64,000 nt of DNA from Lactiplantibacillus plantarum (GTDB lineage Bacteria > Bacillota > Bacilli > Lactobacillales > Lactobacillaceae), in contig NZ_CP039121.1 of assembly GCF_014131735.1 (NCBI RefSeq), forward strand, positions 1,302,001 to 1,366,000. The letters run 5' to 3'. Numbering within the stretch: position 1 is the first letter of the stretch; every line of letters begins with the position of its first letter. The notes under the pieces are model-generated. The model worked only from the letters and a program-made list of their open reading frames with translations, was not told the origin of the DNA and made no database searches. The translations under genes were made by a program, and so were the position numbers. Of this stretch, positions 1-7,960 are shown piece after piece.

Positions 1-463
1 AATAAAGAATAAAAAAGCATAATTCGGACAAATCTTCACACTTTCTTCACAATTATGTAATAGTATATACTTGTACCTAATAGTTATACACTTGTTCATT
101 TTACTCCCCCAAAGTGGATGGACGAGCAAGTACAATCCCCCATATTGTACTTAAACCTAACTCTTTGGCCCTACTGCTACTAAGCGGTAGAGTCATTTTT
201 TTGTTGCACGTCCCCAAAGTCACCGAATACAGTACCTGCAAAAAATCGTCCCTTAATACATACTTAAATTATTTTTAGCGGTCTAAACTATCAAATTCAA
301 CTGGGTTTTATCATTTGATTTATTTTTTGCGGAATTAATGTGGCTGCAAACACCCATAATTATTTGATTGGTGCTAGCTAACGATTGTTCATATTAGCCT
401 TGAACGGGCTAGTCTCAAAACAAAGTGACGCTAGTGTCAAAAATCAATTGGTTTAATCGCAAC
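1..463. other. Intergenic region at the window start
   Basis: I see no coding region here. A plus-strand terminator lies at 168-202 and presumably ends a transcript from upstream of the window. An inverted repeat, AAGTACAAT / ATTGTACTT, sits at 128-136 and 144-152 around a C-rich 7-base centre. Its arms resemble MarR/OhrR-type half-sites, but no gene start is visible next to it inside the window. Confidence 0.6.
168..202 (+). terminator. Rho-independent terminator of an upstream gene
   Basis: A stem of about seven pairs (CTACTGC / GCGGTAG with one wobble) closes a 6-base loop, continues through two more pairs after one mismatch, and is followed by seven T residues on the plus strand. The gene it serves lies left of the window. 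Confidence 0.6.
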
Positions 464-494
464 AAAAAAGGCCGAGGTTAGAAAAACCTCGACC
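464..494 (-). terminator. Terminator of the MarR-family gene
   Basis: A ten-pair stem (470-479 with 485-494) closes a 5-base loop. On the minus strand it is followed by a run of six T residues, 15 bases after the regulator's stop codon. Confidence 0.8.
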
Positions 495-509
495 TAGTTA
501 AGCAGTCAG

Positions 510-986
510 TTAGAATGCTTCACCAGAATAGTCGACCTTTTTAGGATCGGCATTTTTGATGTGTTCGGAAGCAAAGTTAACCGTTTCGCGAATCTGGTTA
601 TAGGTTGCTTCATCTAAACCAAGTAAATCCATGCAAGAATTAACGTGGGCAAAAATCTCTGGTTTAGCATCGATGGCTTTTTGCGACAACGAGATGTTGA
701 CTTGGCGTTCATCGTCCGTATCGCGCTTGCGTTCGACCCAGCCTTGGGTTTGCATCCGTTTCAATAACGGGGGCAGAGTCCCGCTATCAAGGTTAACGTG
801 TGAACCAAGTTCCCGGACCGTCATCGGACTCTTTTCCCAGAGTGCCAATAAAGTGATGTACTGCGGATAAGTCAGCTTGAAAGGTGCTAAAGCTTCGGAA
901 TAAAAATGATTATATCGTTTGCTGGCGGTGTAGAGCGCAAAACAGAGCTGTTCGTCGAGCAAAATGTTTTTTGTTGGGGTTGCCAT
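510..986 (-). CDS. MarR/OhrR-type transcriptional regulator
   Basis: Predicted 158-residue winged-helix repressor of the MarR family. The segment DEQLCFALYTASKRYNHFY near the N-terminus is typical of OhrR proteins, which sense organic peroxides through a reactive cysteine at this position; here it is Cys15. The winged helix follows (residues about 50-100, with LDSGTLPPLLKRM as likely recognition helix and the wing at RDTDDERQ). I chose ATG 986 because AAAGGAGG stands just upstream; the longer frame to 1067 has no ribosome site and runs through the likely operator. No ohr peroxidase gene is adjacent in this window, so the regulated target is unknown. A terminator follows, so the gene is probably monocistronic. 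The family call is firm; peroxide sensing is inferred from the cysteine. Confidence 0.85.
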   Translation of the reverse strand: MATPTKNILLDEQLCFALYTASKRYNHFYSEALAPFKLTYPQYITLLALWEKSPMTVRELGSHVNLDSGTLPPLLKRMQTQGWVERKRDTDDERQVNISLSQKAIDAKPEIFAHVNSCMDLLGLDEATYNQIRETVNFASEHIKNADPKKVDYSGEAF

Positions 987-1043
987 CAAACCGCCTCCTT
1001 TACTATCTATTTTAGTACATTGTACGCAATTAATTCGCCAAAT

Positions 1044-1061
1044 GCAATTAATATTGCGCAA
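1044..1061. promoter_or_regulatory. Candidate operator of the MarR-type regulator
   Basis: GCAAT-TAAT-ATTGC (1044-1057) is an inverted repeat overlapping a second palindrome, TTGCGCAA (1054-1061). It lies 57-75 bases upstream of the regulator's start, where an autoregulatory site would be expected. A related GCAATTAATT copy lies at 1026-1035. Binding is inferred, not shown. Confidence 0.4.
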
Positions 1062-1102
1062 ATACATTGTTTTCGAACGATTTATTTATAAAAGCGGGTT
1101 AA

Positions 1103-1615
1103 TTAATTGACCTGTTGGCGTTGTTGGGACTTAATGCATGTCAGGAATAACTGGGCCATGGCCTGCTGATTGATGGCAAGTTGATGGTTGTCCGTGAACG
1201 CATAAAGTGGAACTTGTGCTGGCAATGTTTTGGCCGCGTGATCACCAACTGGAATCAGGCAGGCGATTTTTGTTTTGTCATGTACAAATTCATGAGCGTC
1301 ACGTGGGGCGGCCTTAATCGTCAGTGATGCCAATACGTGATAACCGGTCGGCATCATGTGTTGTGCATGTTTGACATGCACCCCGTGTAGTCGGGAACGT
1401 AACTGGAACCCAGACGTGGTGGTCAACTGTAACGCTTGCTTTAATTCCAATAAATAAGTTTGTTGATTATCAATATTTTTCAACCGGATCTTGAAGTGTC
1501 CGAATGGAATGGCGCGATCCTGATGTTGGACGGCTAAGGCGTGTTGTTCGACCCGCATTTTATCCTTAACGGGCTCAAAGGTATATTGTTGTAAAAGTTG
1601 TGTTGCTGTTTTCAA
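1103..1615 (-). CDS. Hypothetical protein, 170 aa
   Basis: I do not recognise this protein. It is soluble-looking, with no signal peptide or membrane segment, and is rich in Gln, His and Thr. The start is TTG at 1615, six bases after GGGAGTG; the next in-frame Met is residue 20 and lacks a ribosome site. It ends about 115 bases before the putative operator of the MarR regulator on the same strand, so both could be transcribed together. It is divergent from the small gene starting at 1730. Confidence 0.6.
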   Translation of the reverse strand: MKTATQLLQQYTFEPVKDKMRVEQHALAVQHQDRAIPFGHFKIRLKNIDNQQTYLLELKQALQLTTTSGFQLRSRLHGVHVKHAQHMMPTGYHVLASLTIKAAPRDAHEFVHDKTKIACLIPVGDHAAKTLPAQVPLYAFTDNHQLAINQQAMAQLFLTCIKSQQRQQVN

Positions 1616-1729
1616 ACTATCACTCCCTACGATTAATTTAGTCCTTTAAAAACTTGTGGTCAAATAATTGGTTACGTTTGCGAGTGACGTCGTTTTCAAG
1701 TAAAATTAAAGTGATAGGGGGTTGGAAAA

Positions 1730-2017
1730 ATGTTTATGACAACTGGTGATTTACAGCGCTCCCATATGATTAAGGGCGTCGTCTCCGTCACAAAACACCT
1801 GATGTTTGAATCTGATGGTGTTGATCAGTTTGAACGGTTTGACGATTTAATCGAGCAAGTCAAGCCACTACTGCTACAAAAGGCAGAGGATCAAGGTGGC
1901 GACGGGTTAATTTATGTGAACTTCAATACTGAAGTCGCTCAGATGAGTGTTGCACCACGGTTTTTGATCGTAACCGGCTATGGGACGGTCGTCAAGCTCG
2001 TTGATGAATCAGTCTGA
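1730..2017 (+). CDS. Small YbjQ/UPF0145-like protein
   Basis: A 95-residue protein with no membrane segment. The order MTT...(helix with conserved acidic residues)...GGDGLIYVNFNTE...YGTVVKL resembles the YbjQ/UPF0145 fold, in which the strand after a glycine-rich turn and a terminal YGTAV motif are typical. The resemblance is weak and from memory; the function of that family is not settled. The start at 1730 follows a GGGGG stretch. The gene sits alone 64 bases before the UvrA-like gene on the same strand, with a T-rich stretch (2044-2050) between them that may be a weak terminator. Confidence 0.55.
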   Translation: MFMTTGDLQRSHMIKGVVSVTKHLMFESDGVDQFERFDDLIEQVKPLLLQKAEDQGGDGLIYVNFNTEVAQMSVAPRFLIVTGYGTVVKLVDESV

Positions 2018-2081
2018 TACTTAGGATCTGAATTTTCAGGTCCTTTTTTGATAGCAAACAAGTGATAGAAAGGAAGGTTTG

Positions 2082-4349
2082 ATGACCAGTTATTCATTTC
2101 CACATGGCGCCATTGACGTATACGACGCTACCCAAAACAATTTAAAGCACGTTAGTCTTCGCGTTCCTAAATATGCAACCACGGTGTTCGTGGGCTTGTC
2201 AGGTTCCGGTAAGTCGTCACTCGTTTTTGATACGATTGCAGCGGCGTCACGGCGCGAACTGAATGAAACGTTTCCCAGTTTTACGCAACAATATTTACCG
2301 AAGTATGGTCAACCACACGTCGGGCATATCGAGCACTTGCCCGTTGCGATTGTGATTGCTCAACAACGCCTCGGCAAGAATGCGCGTTCAACCTTGGCAA
2401 CCTATACTGGGATTTATTCGTTACTGCGGCTCTTGTTTTCACGGGTTGGGGAACCGTTTATCGGGTATTCGGACAGTTTTTCGTTTAACTTACCCCAAGG
2501 CATGTGCCCAACCTGCCAAGGTTTAGGTTATGTTGACGATATTGATGAGCAGCAATTGATTGATCCTGAGAAATCATTAAATGAGGGGGCCATCACGTTT
2601 GTGAGTTTTGCACCGGATACGTGGCGTTGGCGCCGTTATGCGACGAGTGGTTTGTTTGACAATGATAAACCCATCAAGGATTATAGTGCTGCGGAATACG
2701 ATTTACTGATGCACGCACCGCAACAGAAATTAGCCCATCCTGGAGAAGGTTTTCCTAGAACGGCCCTGTATGAAGGTGTTGTTCCGCGGATCAAGCGCTC
2801 GATTATTGGTAAGAAGGAAGCCGAACACCATCGCGATGCGATTGCGGCGATCGTCACGCGCAAACCGTGCCCAACGTGTGATGGCACACGACTCAAACCG
2901 GTCGTGTTGACCAATCATATTAACGGGGTCAACATTGCTCAGGTGACGGCTATGGATTTAAAGCATGTTCTGGCATTTTTACAAGCGATTGATGCGCCGT
3001 TAGCCCAAGATATTGTGCGGGAGCTGACGACCAAGATCCAATCGTTGGTCGATATTGGCCTGGGCTATCTGACATTGGATCGTGGGACCAGTTCTTTATC
3101 TGGTGGTGAAGCGCAACGGATTAAGATTGCCAAATACTTGACCAGCGCCTTAGTAGATATGGTCTACATTTTGGACGAGCCAAGCGTTGGGCTGCACCCA
3201 CATGATATTCAGTTAATCAAGCAAGCGTTAACGAAGCTGAAGGATAAGGGTAACACAATTCTGATTGTTGAACACAATCCAGCCATGTTTACGTTAGCCG
3301 ACTATGTTGTCGAGATGGGGCCTGCAGCTGGTCGCACTGGTGGAAACGTGACCTTTACCGGGACTTATGACGAGTTACTGGCTTCTGATACGTTGACGGG
3401 CCGGTGGTTGCGACAATCGCATAAATGGGGTCAAGAACGACCAGTCCAGGCCCACTTGGCATTACACCATATTAATGAAAATAACCTGCACGATGTCAGT
3501 GTCGACATGCCCCTCGGTGTGATGACGGTCGTCTCGGGGGTGGCCGGTTCAGGGAAGAGTTCGCTGGTTACCGCGCTAAAACGGCAATTAAAGACGGCTT
3601 ATATTGATTTAGCCCAGACACCAGTGGGCCTGAATATTCGCTCAACACCGGCGACTTACTTAGGAGTGCTCGACCAAATCCGACAACTATTCGCGAAAGC
3701 CAATGGCGTGGCAACTAGTTGGTTCAGCTATAATGGTAAGGGTGCTTGTCCGCGGTGTAAGGGTAAAGGCGTGACCATCACGAATATGGCCTTTATGGAT
3801 CCCGTTGTGCAGACATGTGAATTGTGTCATGGGCTGCGGTATAATGAAACGGCGCTCAGCTATGCTTACCAGGGTAAGACGATTGCCGACGTGCTCCAGA
3901 TGTCAGTCACAGCGGCGTTAGCTTTTTTTGCCACGATGGACAAAGTGGCTCAGCCATTGAAGAATTTAGACCGGGTCGGTTTGGGTTACCTAACATTGGC
4001 GCAACCGCTCACCACTTTGTCGGGTGGTGAACTGCAACGGTTGAAGCTGGCGGTTGAGCTAGGCAAGCAGGGAACGGTGTACTTGTTAGATGAACCGACT
4101 GCCGGTCTGCATTTGCAAGACACACAACGCTTATTAAAATTATTCGATGCCTTAGTGGCCGCTGGTAACTCGTTGATTATTATCGAACATAATCTAGCGG
4201 TAATTAGCCAGGCCGATTGGTTGATCGATGTGGGGCCGGATGCTGGTCAGTATGGCGGCCGAATTCAGTATAGCGGAACCCCACGAGCAGCAGTTGACGT
4301 GCCCACTTCACGCACTGGAGCCGCTTTGAAGGCTTGGCTGAAGGCGTGA
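2082..4349 (+). CDS. UvrA2-like ABC ATPase, 755 aa
   Basis: Tandem ABC-type ATPase of the UvrA family. Walker [10 protein letters not shown] lies at residues 38-46, zinc-binding CxxC pairs at 142/145 and 263/266, signature LSGGEAQR and Walker B LDEPSVGLHP in the first half; a second Walker A (about 486), a CPRC/CELC pair, LSGGELQR and LDEPTAGLH follow in the second. Canonical UvrA is about 940 residues; the missing length falls directly after the first Walker A, where the UvrB-binding domain belongs. That matches class II UvrA2/drug-resistance type proteins, so a role in UvrB-dependent excision is unlikely. I prefer ATG 2082 over TTG 2079; GGAAGG stands just upstream. It ends at a bidirectional terminator. 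Confidence 0.88.
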   Translation: MTSYSFPHGAIDVYDATQNNLKHVSLRVPKYATTVFVGLSGSGKSSLVFDTIAAASRRELNETFPSFTQQYLPKYGQPHVGHIEHLPVAIVIAQQRLGKNARSTLATYTGIYSLLRLLFSRVGEPFIGYSDSFSFNLPQGMCPTCQGLGYVDDIDEQQLIDPEKSLNEGAITFVSFAPDTWRWRRYATSGLFDNDKPIKDYSAAEYDLLMHAPQQKLAHPGEGFPRTALYEGVVPRIKRSIIGKKEAEHHRDAIAAIVTRKPCPTCDGTRLKPVVLTNHINGVNIAQVTAMDLKHVLAFLQAIDAPLAQDIVRELTTKIQSLVDIGLGYLTLDRGTSSLSGGEAQRIKIAKYLTSALVDMVYILDEPSVGLHPHDIQLIKQALTKLKDKGNTILIVEHNPAMFTLADYVVEMGPAAGRTGGNVTFTGTYDELLASDTLTGRWLRQSHKWGQERPVQAHLALHHINENNLHDVSVDMPLGVMTVVSGVAGSGKSSLVTALKRQLKTAYIDLAQTPVGLNIRSTPATYLGVLDQIRQLFAKANGVATSWFSYNGKGACPRCKGKGVTITNMAFMDPVVQTCELCHGLRYNETALSYAYQGKTIADVLQMSVTAALAFFATMDKVAQPLKNLDRVGLGYLTLAQPLTTLSGGELQRLKLAVELGKQGTVYLLDEPTAGLHLQDTQRLLKLFDALVAAGNSLIIIEHNLAVISQADWLIDVGPDAGQYGGRIQYSGTPRAAVDVPTSRTGAALKAWLKA

Positions 4350-4369
4350 TTAGAAAATTTGATTAAATA

Positions 4370-4400
4370 AAAAGCACGTGCAATTGCACGTGCTTTTTTA
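4370..4400. terminator. Bidirectional terminator between uvrA-like gene and tRNA-His
   Basis: A near-perfect palindrome built on AAAGCACGTGCAATT, with T-runs on both strands. It can end the uvrA-like transcript (plus) and the tRNA-His transcript (minus). Confidence 0.85.
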
Positions 4401-4404
4401 GAAG

Positions 4405-4478
4405 GGCGGTAGGTGGGAATCGAACCCACGCGTGCCGGAGCCACAATCCGGTGCGTTAACCACTTCGCCACTACCGCC
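4405..4478 (-). tRNA. tRNA-His (GTG)
   Basis: Cloverleaf on the minus strand. The anticodon loop is TTGTGGC with anticodon GTG, and the T-loop is TTCGATT. The acceptor has the extra G(-1) paired to C73, which is diagnostic for tRNA-His. CCA is not encoded. Confidence 0.95.
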
Positions 4479-4499
4479 ATCACGTTAACTTTTCGTCAA

Positions 4500-4800
4500 C
4501 ATATCTAGTATACACTAAAATCGTGGGTTGCATAGGACTTTTTGTGGATTTTCAGAAATTAATCGCCTCAGTTTCTGAAGCGTTGGTGAAGGTTCTACTG
4601 TGACCAACAATTATTTAACCGTTAGTAAAAGGCCATAGTTCCCCTAACAATGGGAGCTACGGCCCGTTTGCCGTGGTTAGTGTGTCTAACGGATAGGTGA
4701 GGTGGACCAGCACTTATCGGTTGAGCAAAATTATTATGAATTCATCCTTATTGAAGAAATGCGTAAAAATCTTTGCAAAGGCACTACTTTGTTAAAATTC
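4500..4800. other. Intergenic spacer between two tRNAs, with an isolated hairpin
   Basis: No coding region is seen. A terminator-like stem (4631-4643 with 4652-4664) followed by TTTT on the minus strand stands here although tRNA-Leu upstream has its own terminator. It could end an unannotated small transcript or act as a back-up terminator. Confidence 0.45.
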
Positions 4801-4807
4801 ACAAAAT

Positions 4808-4846
4808 AAAAGAGCCCAGTAAATAAGTGTTTACCGTGGCTCTTTT
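4808..4846 (-). terminator. Terminator of tRNA-Leu
   Basis: AAAAGAGCC (4808-4816) pairs with GGCTCTTTT (4838-4846), with an inner GTAAA/TTTAC stem. It lies 20 bases downstream of tRNA-Leu on the minus strand and ends in T residues. Confidence 0.75.
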
Positions 4847-4865
4847 ATTGCTCATAGACTAATTA

Positions 4866-4949
4866 TGCCCCAGGCAGGATTCGAACCTGTACATTGTTTC
4901 CAATACAGCGACCTGAACGCTGCGCGTCTGCCAGTTCCGCCACTGGGGC
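4866..4949 (-). tRNA. tRNA-Leu (CAG)
   Basis: An 84-base class II tRNA with a long variable arm on the minus strand. The anticodon loop TTCAGGT gives CAG. Acceptor GCCCCAG pairs with CTGGGGC, and the discriminator is A73. CCA is not encoded. A TATAAT -10 box lies at 4972-4977 on the same strand; its -35 is weak. Confidence 0.95.
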
Positions 4950-5134
4950 AGTTGCTTTAACAACAATATCCATTATAGCGAAAAGTAACAAAAAAATAAA
5001 CCTTTTTCTATATTTATGCAGTTGATATTAATTGTAATTGTAAATTGGTTGCTTAGTTACTGGGGCTGGCCTTAATTAGCATGGAATAACTGTACGCCGA
5101 AATACTGAAATTACTACCGGCAAAAAATGCATCC

Positions 5135-5186
5135 AAAAAGTCACCCATCCCAGCAGGTTCAACGACACTGCTTGAATGGGTGACAA
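5135..5186 (-). terminator. Terminator of the lipoprotein gene
   Basis: The stem GTCACCCAT / ATGGGTGAC (5140-5148 with 5176-5184) is followed by five T residues on the minus strand, just after the lipoprotein's stop codon. Confidence 0.75.
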
Positions 5187-5198
5187 CTTGTCTGTTTA

Positions 5199-5624
5199 TT
5201 AATTTGCTTGTTTGGTCGTGATACTACCATCTAAATAAACAAAGTAACTATTCAGATAATGCCCCCGGCCGCCATTAGCCGTTTTCTGATAAGCATCGAC
5301 CTGATAATAGTGGTGGCCGTGTGCATCTTGATTGGCAGTTGGTACGACACCAAAGGTTTGTTGCTTGGGATCGTTGAGCACTTGCCCGACGGCGGCCACT
5401 GCACTAGTTGCGCTAGTGATATGGTCGTCAGCAGCTTGATAATGGTCACCAGATTGCTTCTTAGCACTAGCATCAGCCGCCGCATTGGCACGACTAGTTT
5501 GCTCCGCGCGGTTAGCGGCTGCAACTGAGTTCGCTTGCTTAGTGGAAATACTTGGCTCAGCTTGGGAAGTGCAGCCCGTTAAAAGGAATAGGGCGCAGAA
5601 ACTGATTAAAATTGCCCGGGTCAC
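5199..5624 (-). CDS. Small secreted lipoprotein of unknown function
   Basis: A 141-residue protein with a lipoprotein signal peptide: a short basic N-terminus, a hydrophobic core and lipobox LLTGC, so Cys18 is the expected lipidation site. The mature part has an Ala-rich helical linker (residues about 32-75) and a small C-terminal domain that I do not recognise. The start is GTG 5624, preceded by AAGGAGG at about 5632-5639. That ribosome site overlaps the stop codon of the 39-codon gene just upstream, which suggests translational coupling. Its role at the cell surface is unknown. Confidence 0.8.
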   Translation of the reverse strand: MTRAILISFCALFLLTGCTSQAEPSISTKQANSVAAANRAEQTSRANAAADASAKKQSGDHYQAADDHITSATSAVAAVGQVLNDPKQQTFGVVPTANQDAHGHHYYQVDAYQKTANGGRGHYLNSYFVYLDGSITTKQAN

Positions 5625-5636
5625 GTTCGGACCTCC

Positions 5637-5756
5637 TTATTTCGTTTGTTCTTGGGACAAGCTCGGATAAGGGGCTTGTCGGATGATGTTCGAATCAACG
5701 ATGGTCATCACACCGATTGACAGAAGTAACAGGATCACTAAGATTAATTTTTTCAT
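5637..5756 (-). CDS. Tiny membrane peptide, 39 aa
   Basis: A 39-codon frame starting MKKLILVILLLLSIG and ending QEQTK, with one strongly hydrophobic N-terminal segment and a polar tail. There is no lipobox, so it is either a single-span membrane peptide or a secreted one. GTGAGG stands before ATG 5756. Its TAA lies inside the ribosome site of the downstream lipoprotein gene, which argues that it is translated and coupled. I know no family for it. Confidence 0.6.
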   Translation of the reverse strand: MKKLILVILLLLSIGVMTIVDSNIIRQAPYPSLSQEQTK

Positions 5757-5788
5757 TAAAATAACCTCACTTGATAACGGTGATTGAC

Positions 5789-6802
5789 CTATTTCCAGTT
5801 AGGGACCCAAATGACGCGGTCGATTTGTTCAGGAATGACCGTAATCTTGGACCCAGTCTGTGGCCCAGCTTGGACGTCGATCACATATGAGATCGGACCA
5901 GCATCAACTTCAACAATTGAGCCACGTTGACCGTCGACGGTGTCGACTAAACTATACAATGGAATCTCATCATTGCTGATTTCCATTTCATATAAGGTGA
6001 ATTGGAGGAAGTAGGACTTTTTACCGGTCTTGATTTTTAAGGGGGTGTCAATGGCACCGTAATCGGGAAGGGCCCGATTTTGAGCGTTGGGATCATTCAG
6101 GTACTGCATTTCATCGACAGCATCGATCGCCATCTTCCATTCACCACCAGTTAAATTAGTTTTGGAGGAGAGGGTCATGACCGAGTTAGCGTAAATGTCG
6201 ATCACGTTGAAGGCTTCGTCGACCTGCTTTTTCGGCAGATAGCCGATGGTATAGCCATGCTCCGCAACTTTTAGTTCAACCCGTACGGATCGCTCAGCAC
6301 CATCAACTTCTTCAACTAACTGAATTTCACCGATGTTAGCGTTAGCGTCGACACGGTACTTCTTGGCATAGAGATAATCTGCTTTCAGACCAGAATCATT
6401 ATAGCCACCATAAGGTTTAAAGTAACCTCGGGCACTCGCATCGGCCAGCGCGGCTTCAAATTCTTTTTGGTAGTAATCTAAACCAATGACGTATGAGCGG
6501 AAAATTGCACGCGAATTAGCGTTGATCCGGCGCGTCTGAGGAACCGCCACCGGATGGGGAACGGCTTGATTCAAGCGATTCCGAAAACCGTTATTTTGAG
6601 TCTGCAACTTGGTAATTTGACGGTCTTGTTCCTGATTGGTCAAAGTTTGATGAACGAGGCGCTGCCGAATTGATTTAAGCAACGCGGCCTGTTTATCCGC
6701 CGCCTGATTGACATGGTGGAGATGGACTAACACCGCAATTAAGATAATGATTAAAATTAGACAGGCTAAGATCAGCCCGGCAATAAATAAATAAGTTCTC
6801 AT
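5789..6802 (-). CDS. Membrane-anchored coiled-coil protein of unknown function
   Basis: A 337-residue protein with one N-terminal membrane span (residues about 5-28), then a helical, probably coiled-coil stretch (about 30-85, rich in Gln, Leu and Arg), then a globular extracellular part of about 240 residues that I do not recognise. I chose ATG 6802, preceded by TTGGAGTG; a longer frame to 6859 lacks a ribosome site. It lies 32 bases upstream of the tiny peptide and lipoprotein genes on the same strand, so the three probably form one cell-envelope operon. Divergent from the GtrA-like gene. Confidence 0.7.
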   Translation of the reverse strand: MRTYLFIAGLILACLILIIILIAVLVHLHHVNQAADKQAALLKSIRQRLVHQTLTNQEQDRQITKLQTQNNGFRNRLNQAVPHPVAVPQTRRINANSRAIFRSYVIGLDYYQKEFEAALADASARGYFKPYGGYNDSGLKADYLYAKKYRVDANANIGEIQLVEEVDGAERSVRVELKVAEHGYTIGYLPKKQVDEAFNVIDIYANSVMTLSSKTNLTGGEWKMAIDAVDEMQYLNDPNAQNRALPDYGAIDTPLKIKTGKKSYFLQFTLYEMEISNDEIPLYSLVDTVDGQRGSIVEVDAGPISYVIDVQAGPQTGSKITVIPEQIDRVIWVPNWK

Positions 6803-6883
6803 AAATAATTCACTCCAAAAAGAATTGCAGATTAGTTTAAGTATAAGCGACCAGCCCACTAAGCGCCAATTTAACGGCTGAGC

Positions 6884-6912
6884 TTGTCAGGGGGCCGATA
6901 ACAAGGTATGAT
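6884..6912 (+). promoter_or_regulatory. Promoter of the GtrA-like gene
   Basis: TTGTCA (6884-6889) and TATGAT (6907-6912) are separated by exactly 17 bases. The -10 box covers the first ATG of the open frame (6908), so translation must begin further downstream. Confidence 0.65.
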
Positions 6913-6949
6913 ATTGCTATTGTATAATATTTTTGAGCTAGAAGAAACG

Positions 6950-7429
6950 GTGGCGAACGGCGTGCAGTGGTTGATTAAAATCTACCATCAATATCAATAT
7001 TTTTGGAAATACGCACTGTTTGGCTTTATGGCCGCGCTGGTGAACGTCTTGGTATTCTGGGTGCTACACTCAGTCTTGGCGGAACACTATTTATTTTCCA
7101 ACACAATCGCATGGGTGCTAGCAACTTTGTTTAGTTTTTTTACCAACAAAGCGGTGGTCTTTCAGTCCAAATCGCAAGACTTTTGGCACTGGTGTCGCGA
7201 GTTCATTAGTTTCATGTTGACACGAGGCTTATCATATTTTTTCGATACTTTCCTCATGTTCGTCGGCATTTCGTTGTTGTTCTGGGCACCCCTACTTGTT
7301 AAAATCATCGACCAGGTTCTCGTGGGACTCTTTAACTATGGAACGTCGCGGCTGATTTTTATGGAAAGCAACCAGAAAATGCGAATGCGCCAGCAAATCA
7401 TGAAACGTTTGAGTGATCGTAACAATTAA
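6950..7429 (+). CDS. GtrA-family membrane protein
   Basis: About 159 residues with four predicted membrane helices and the GtrA-family pattern: an early YALFGFMAALVN helix, then FSFFTNKAVVFQ between helices 2 and 3. Family members are thought to move polyprenyl-linked sugars across the membrane or to help glycosylate envelope polymers. The start is uncertain. ATG 6908 lies inside a good -10 box, so I propose GTG 6950; its ribosome site is weak. No glycosyltransferase is adjacent. A terminator follows. Confidence 0.75.
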   Translation: MANGVQWLIKIYHQYQYFWKYALFGFMAALVNVLVFWVLHSVLAEHYLFSNTIAWVLATLFSFFTNKAVVFQSKSQDFWHWCREFISFMLTRGLSYFFDTFLMFVGISLLFWAPLLVKIIDQVLVGLFNYGTSRLIFMESNQKMRMRQQIMKRLSDRNN

Positions 7430-7441
7430 TTGGCATCAGGC

Positions 7442-7479
7442 AAGCAAGTCGTCCCCTAACGGACGACTTGCTTTTTTTG
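7442..7479 (+). terminator. Terminator of the GtrA-like gene
   Basis: A stem of about 12 pairs (AGCAAGTCGTCC with its complement) with a 6-base loop is followed by seven T residues, shortly after the stop codon. Confidence 0.85.
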
Positions 7480-7528
7480 ATAGCATCACTTTGGATCGTT
7501 AGGCAGTAATTTCAACGACATTGATGGT

Positions 7529-7888
7529 TTAAATCAAGTTTCCCGTCAATTGCCAGTGCAAGCCGATGCCACAAATAATCGTTAGTAAGGTGCCGCAGAC
7601 GAGTAGGGTGACAAGTCCAGAGTTCAAATGACTTTCCTGCTTGCGGGCAAAGGCCACTTCAATGAGGCCAATCGTGCCAAGACCGAGTATCACTTTTAGC
7701 AAGGTCAACCACCAGTTGCCTGATAAGGTTCTGATTGCCAAAGCCACCCCAGTGATGATAATTAGCAGGTACCCGATGCGACTAAGAATCAAAAAGCGAT
7801 TGGCTGATTTGACTGAGTGACGACTGAGACCAATCGCAACCGTCAGCATGAGCCATAGCCAACCAATAATGTGCCCTAATAAGTACAT
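7529..7888 (-). CDS. DUF1516/YisL-like membrane protein
   Basis: A 119-residue protein with four hydrophobic segments spaced evenly along its length. The motif RIGYLLIIITGVALA and the following GL-rich helix resemble the DUF1516 (YisL) family of small membrane proteins with no known function; I rate that as probable. ATG 7888 is preceded by GTGGAGGCGG, so the upstream in-frame Met at 7933 is not used. The gene lies 72 bases downstream of the methionine operon on the same strand. A terminator for that operon is not obvious between them. Confidence 0.65.
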   Translation of the reverse strand: MYLLGHIIGWLWLMLTVAIGLSRHSVKSANRFLILSRIGYLLIIITGVALAIRTLSGNWWLTLLKVILGLGTIGLIEVAFARKQESHLNSGLVTLLVCGTLLTIICGIGLHWQLTGNLI

Positions 7889-7960
7889 GACAAAACCGCC
7901 TCCACATTTACAATTCATGTCTAATTTTAGCATGAAAGTAGGTGTTGGCGGCGGTTTCTT

